From Desulfomonile tiedjei (GTDB lineage Bacteria > Desulfobacterota > Desulfomonilia > Desulfomonilales > Desulfomonilaceae), in contig DYRE01000138.1 in assembly GCA_020718965.1 (NCBI GenBank), forward strand, positions 1 to 6,209: a stretch of 6,209 nt of DNA, written 5' to 3'. The translations under genes were made by a program, and so were the position numbers. Under the pieces are notes generated by a model. It saw nothing but the letters and a program-made list of their open reading frames with translations. It had not been told where the DNA came from and did no database searches. Position 1 is the first letter of the stretch. The number at the start of each line of letters is the position of its first letter. Shown here one piece after another: positions 6,172 to 6,209 of this stretch.

Positions 6172-6197
6172 ATTATAGCGTATTCTCTGATTAACAA
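6172..6197 (-). promoter_or_regulatory. Candidate promoter of the smr gene
   Basis: A perfect TATAAT (6177-6172) lies only 8 nt before the ATG at 6163. The best -35 is TTGTTA (6197-6192, 4 of 6 matches) at a short spacing of 14 nt, so the -35 is doubtful. If the -10 is used, transcription starts at about 6165 and the mRNA is almost leaderless. The surrounding TTAAT repeats are AT-rich and could mimic a -10. Confidence 0.4.
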
Positions 6198-6209
6198 TTA
6201 ACATTATCC

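Noticed and set aside
1..6209. Mobile element, CRISPR array, tRNA/rRNA or defence system
   Set aside because: No transposase or integrase motifs, no regularly spaced repeats, no terminal inverted repeats and no tRNA-like cloverleaf were recognised. All long genes are intact core-type functions.

Overview
This is an ordinary-looking chromosomal stretch from a Gram-negative bacterium. All four convincing genes lie on the minus strand, so transcription runs from high to low coordinates. An RND efflux pump with a lipoprotein adaptor requires two membranes. The short stand-alone Smr protein, with its P-I-D-G-V-L-D-L-H-T-F start, resembles those of deltaproteobacteria (Desulfobacterota). That placement is an inference from remembered family patterns, not a search result. 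Base composition looks moderate, and nothing stands out as foreign.

Layout in transcription order. At 6163-5849 is a small Smr-domain protein, with a TATAAT box almost touching its start codon and a 7-bp hairpin just after its stop. A promoter region follows (about 5749-5713): an extended -10 (TGC-TATAAT) with an 11-bp palindrome in the spacer. Next is an untranslated leader of about 100 nt that contains a 14-codon upstream ORF. The adaptor lipoprotein (5615-4428) and the 1046-residue RND permease (4414-1274) are separated by 13 nt holding the permease's ribosome binding site, so they form a two-gene operon. A 279-nt gap (1273-995) holds several imperfect stem-loops and candidate promoters. 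Then comes an exported alpha/beta hydrolase of the dienelactone-hydrolase type (994-104). Positions 103-1 show no gene and no convincing terminator.

Functionally, the adaptor and permease should form the inner-membrane and periplasmic parts of a proton-driven tripartite exporter for hydrophobic or amphiphilic compounds. No outer-membrane channel (TolC/OprM type) and no regulator gene is present here, so the channel is probably encoded elsewhere. The secreted hydrolase has its own candidate promoter and ribosome binding site, so a functional link to the pump is possible but not shown.

I found no evidence of a new system, mobile element, CRISPR array, tRNA or rRNA. The points worth a second look are small: an atypical nucleophile elbow in the hydrolase, a Phe-poor distal pocket in the permease, the operon leader with its coupled upstream ORF and palindrome, and the near-leaderless Smr gene.
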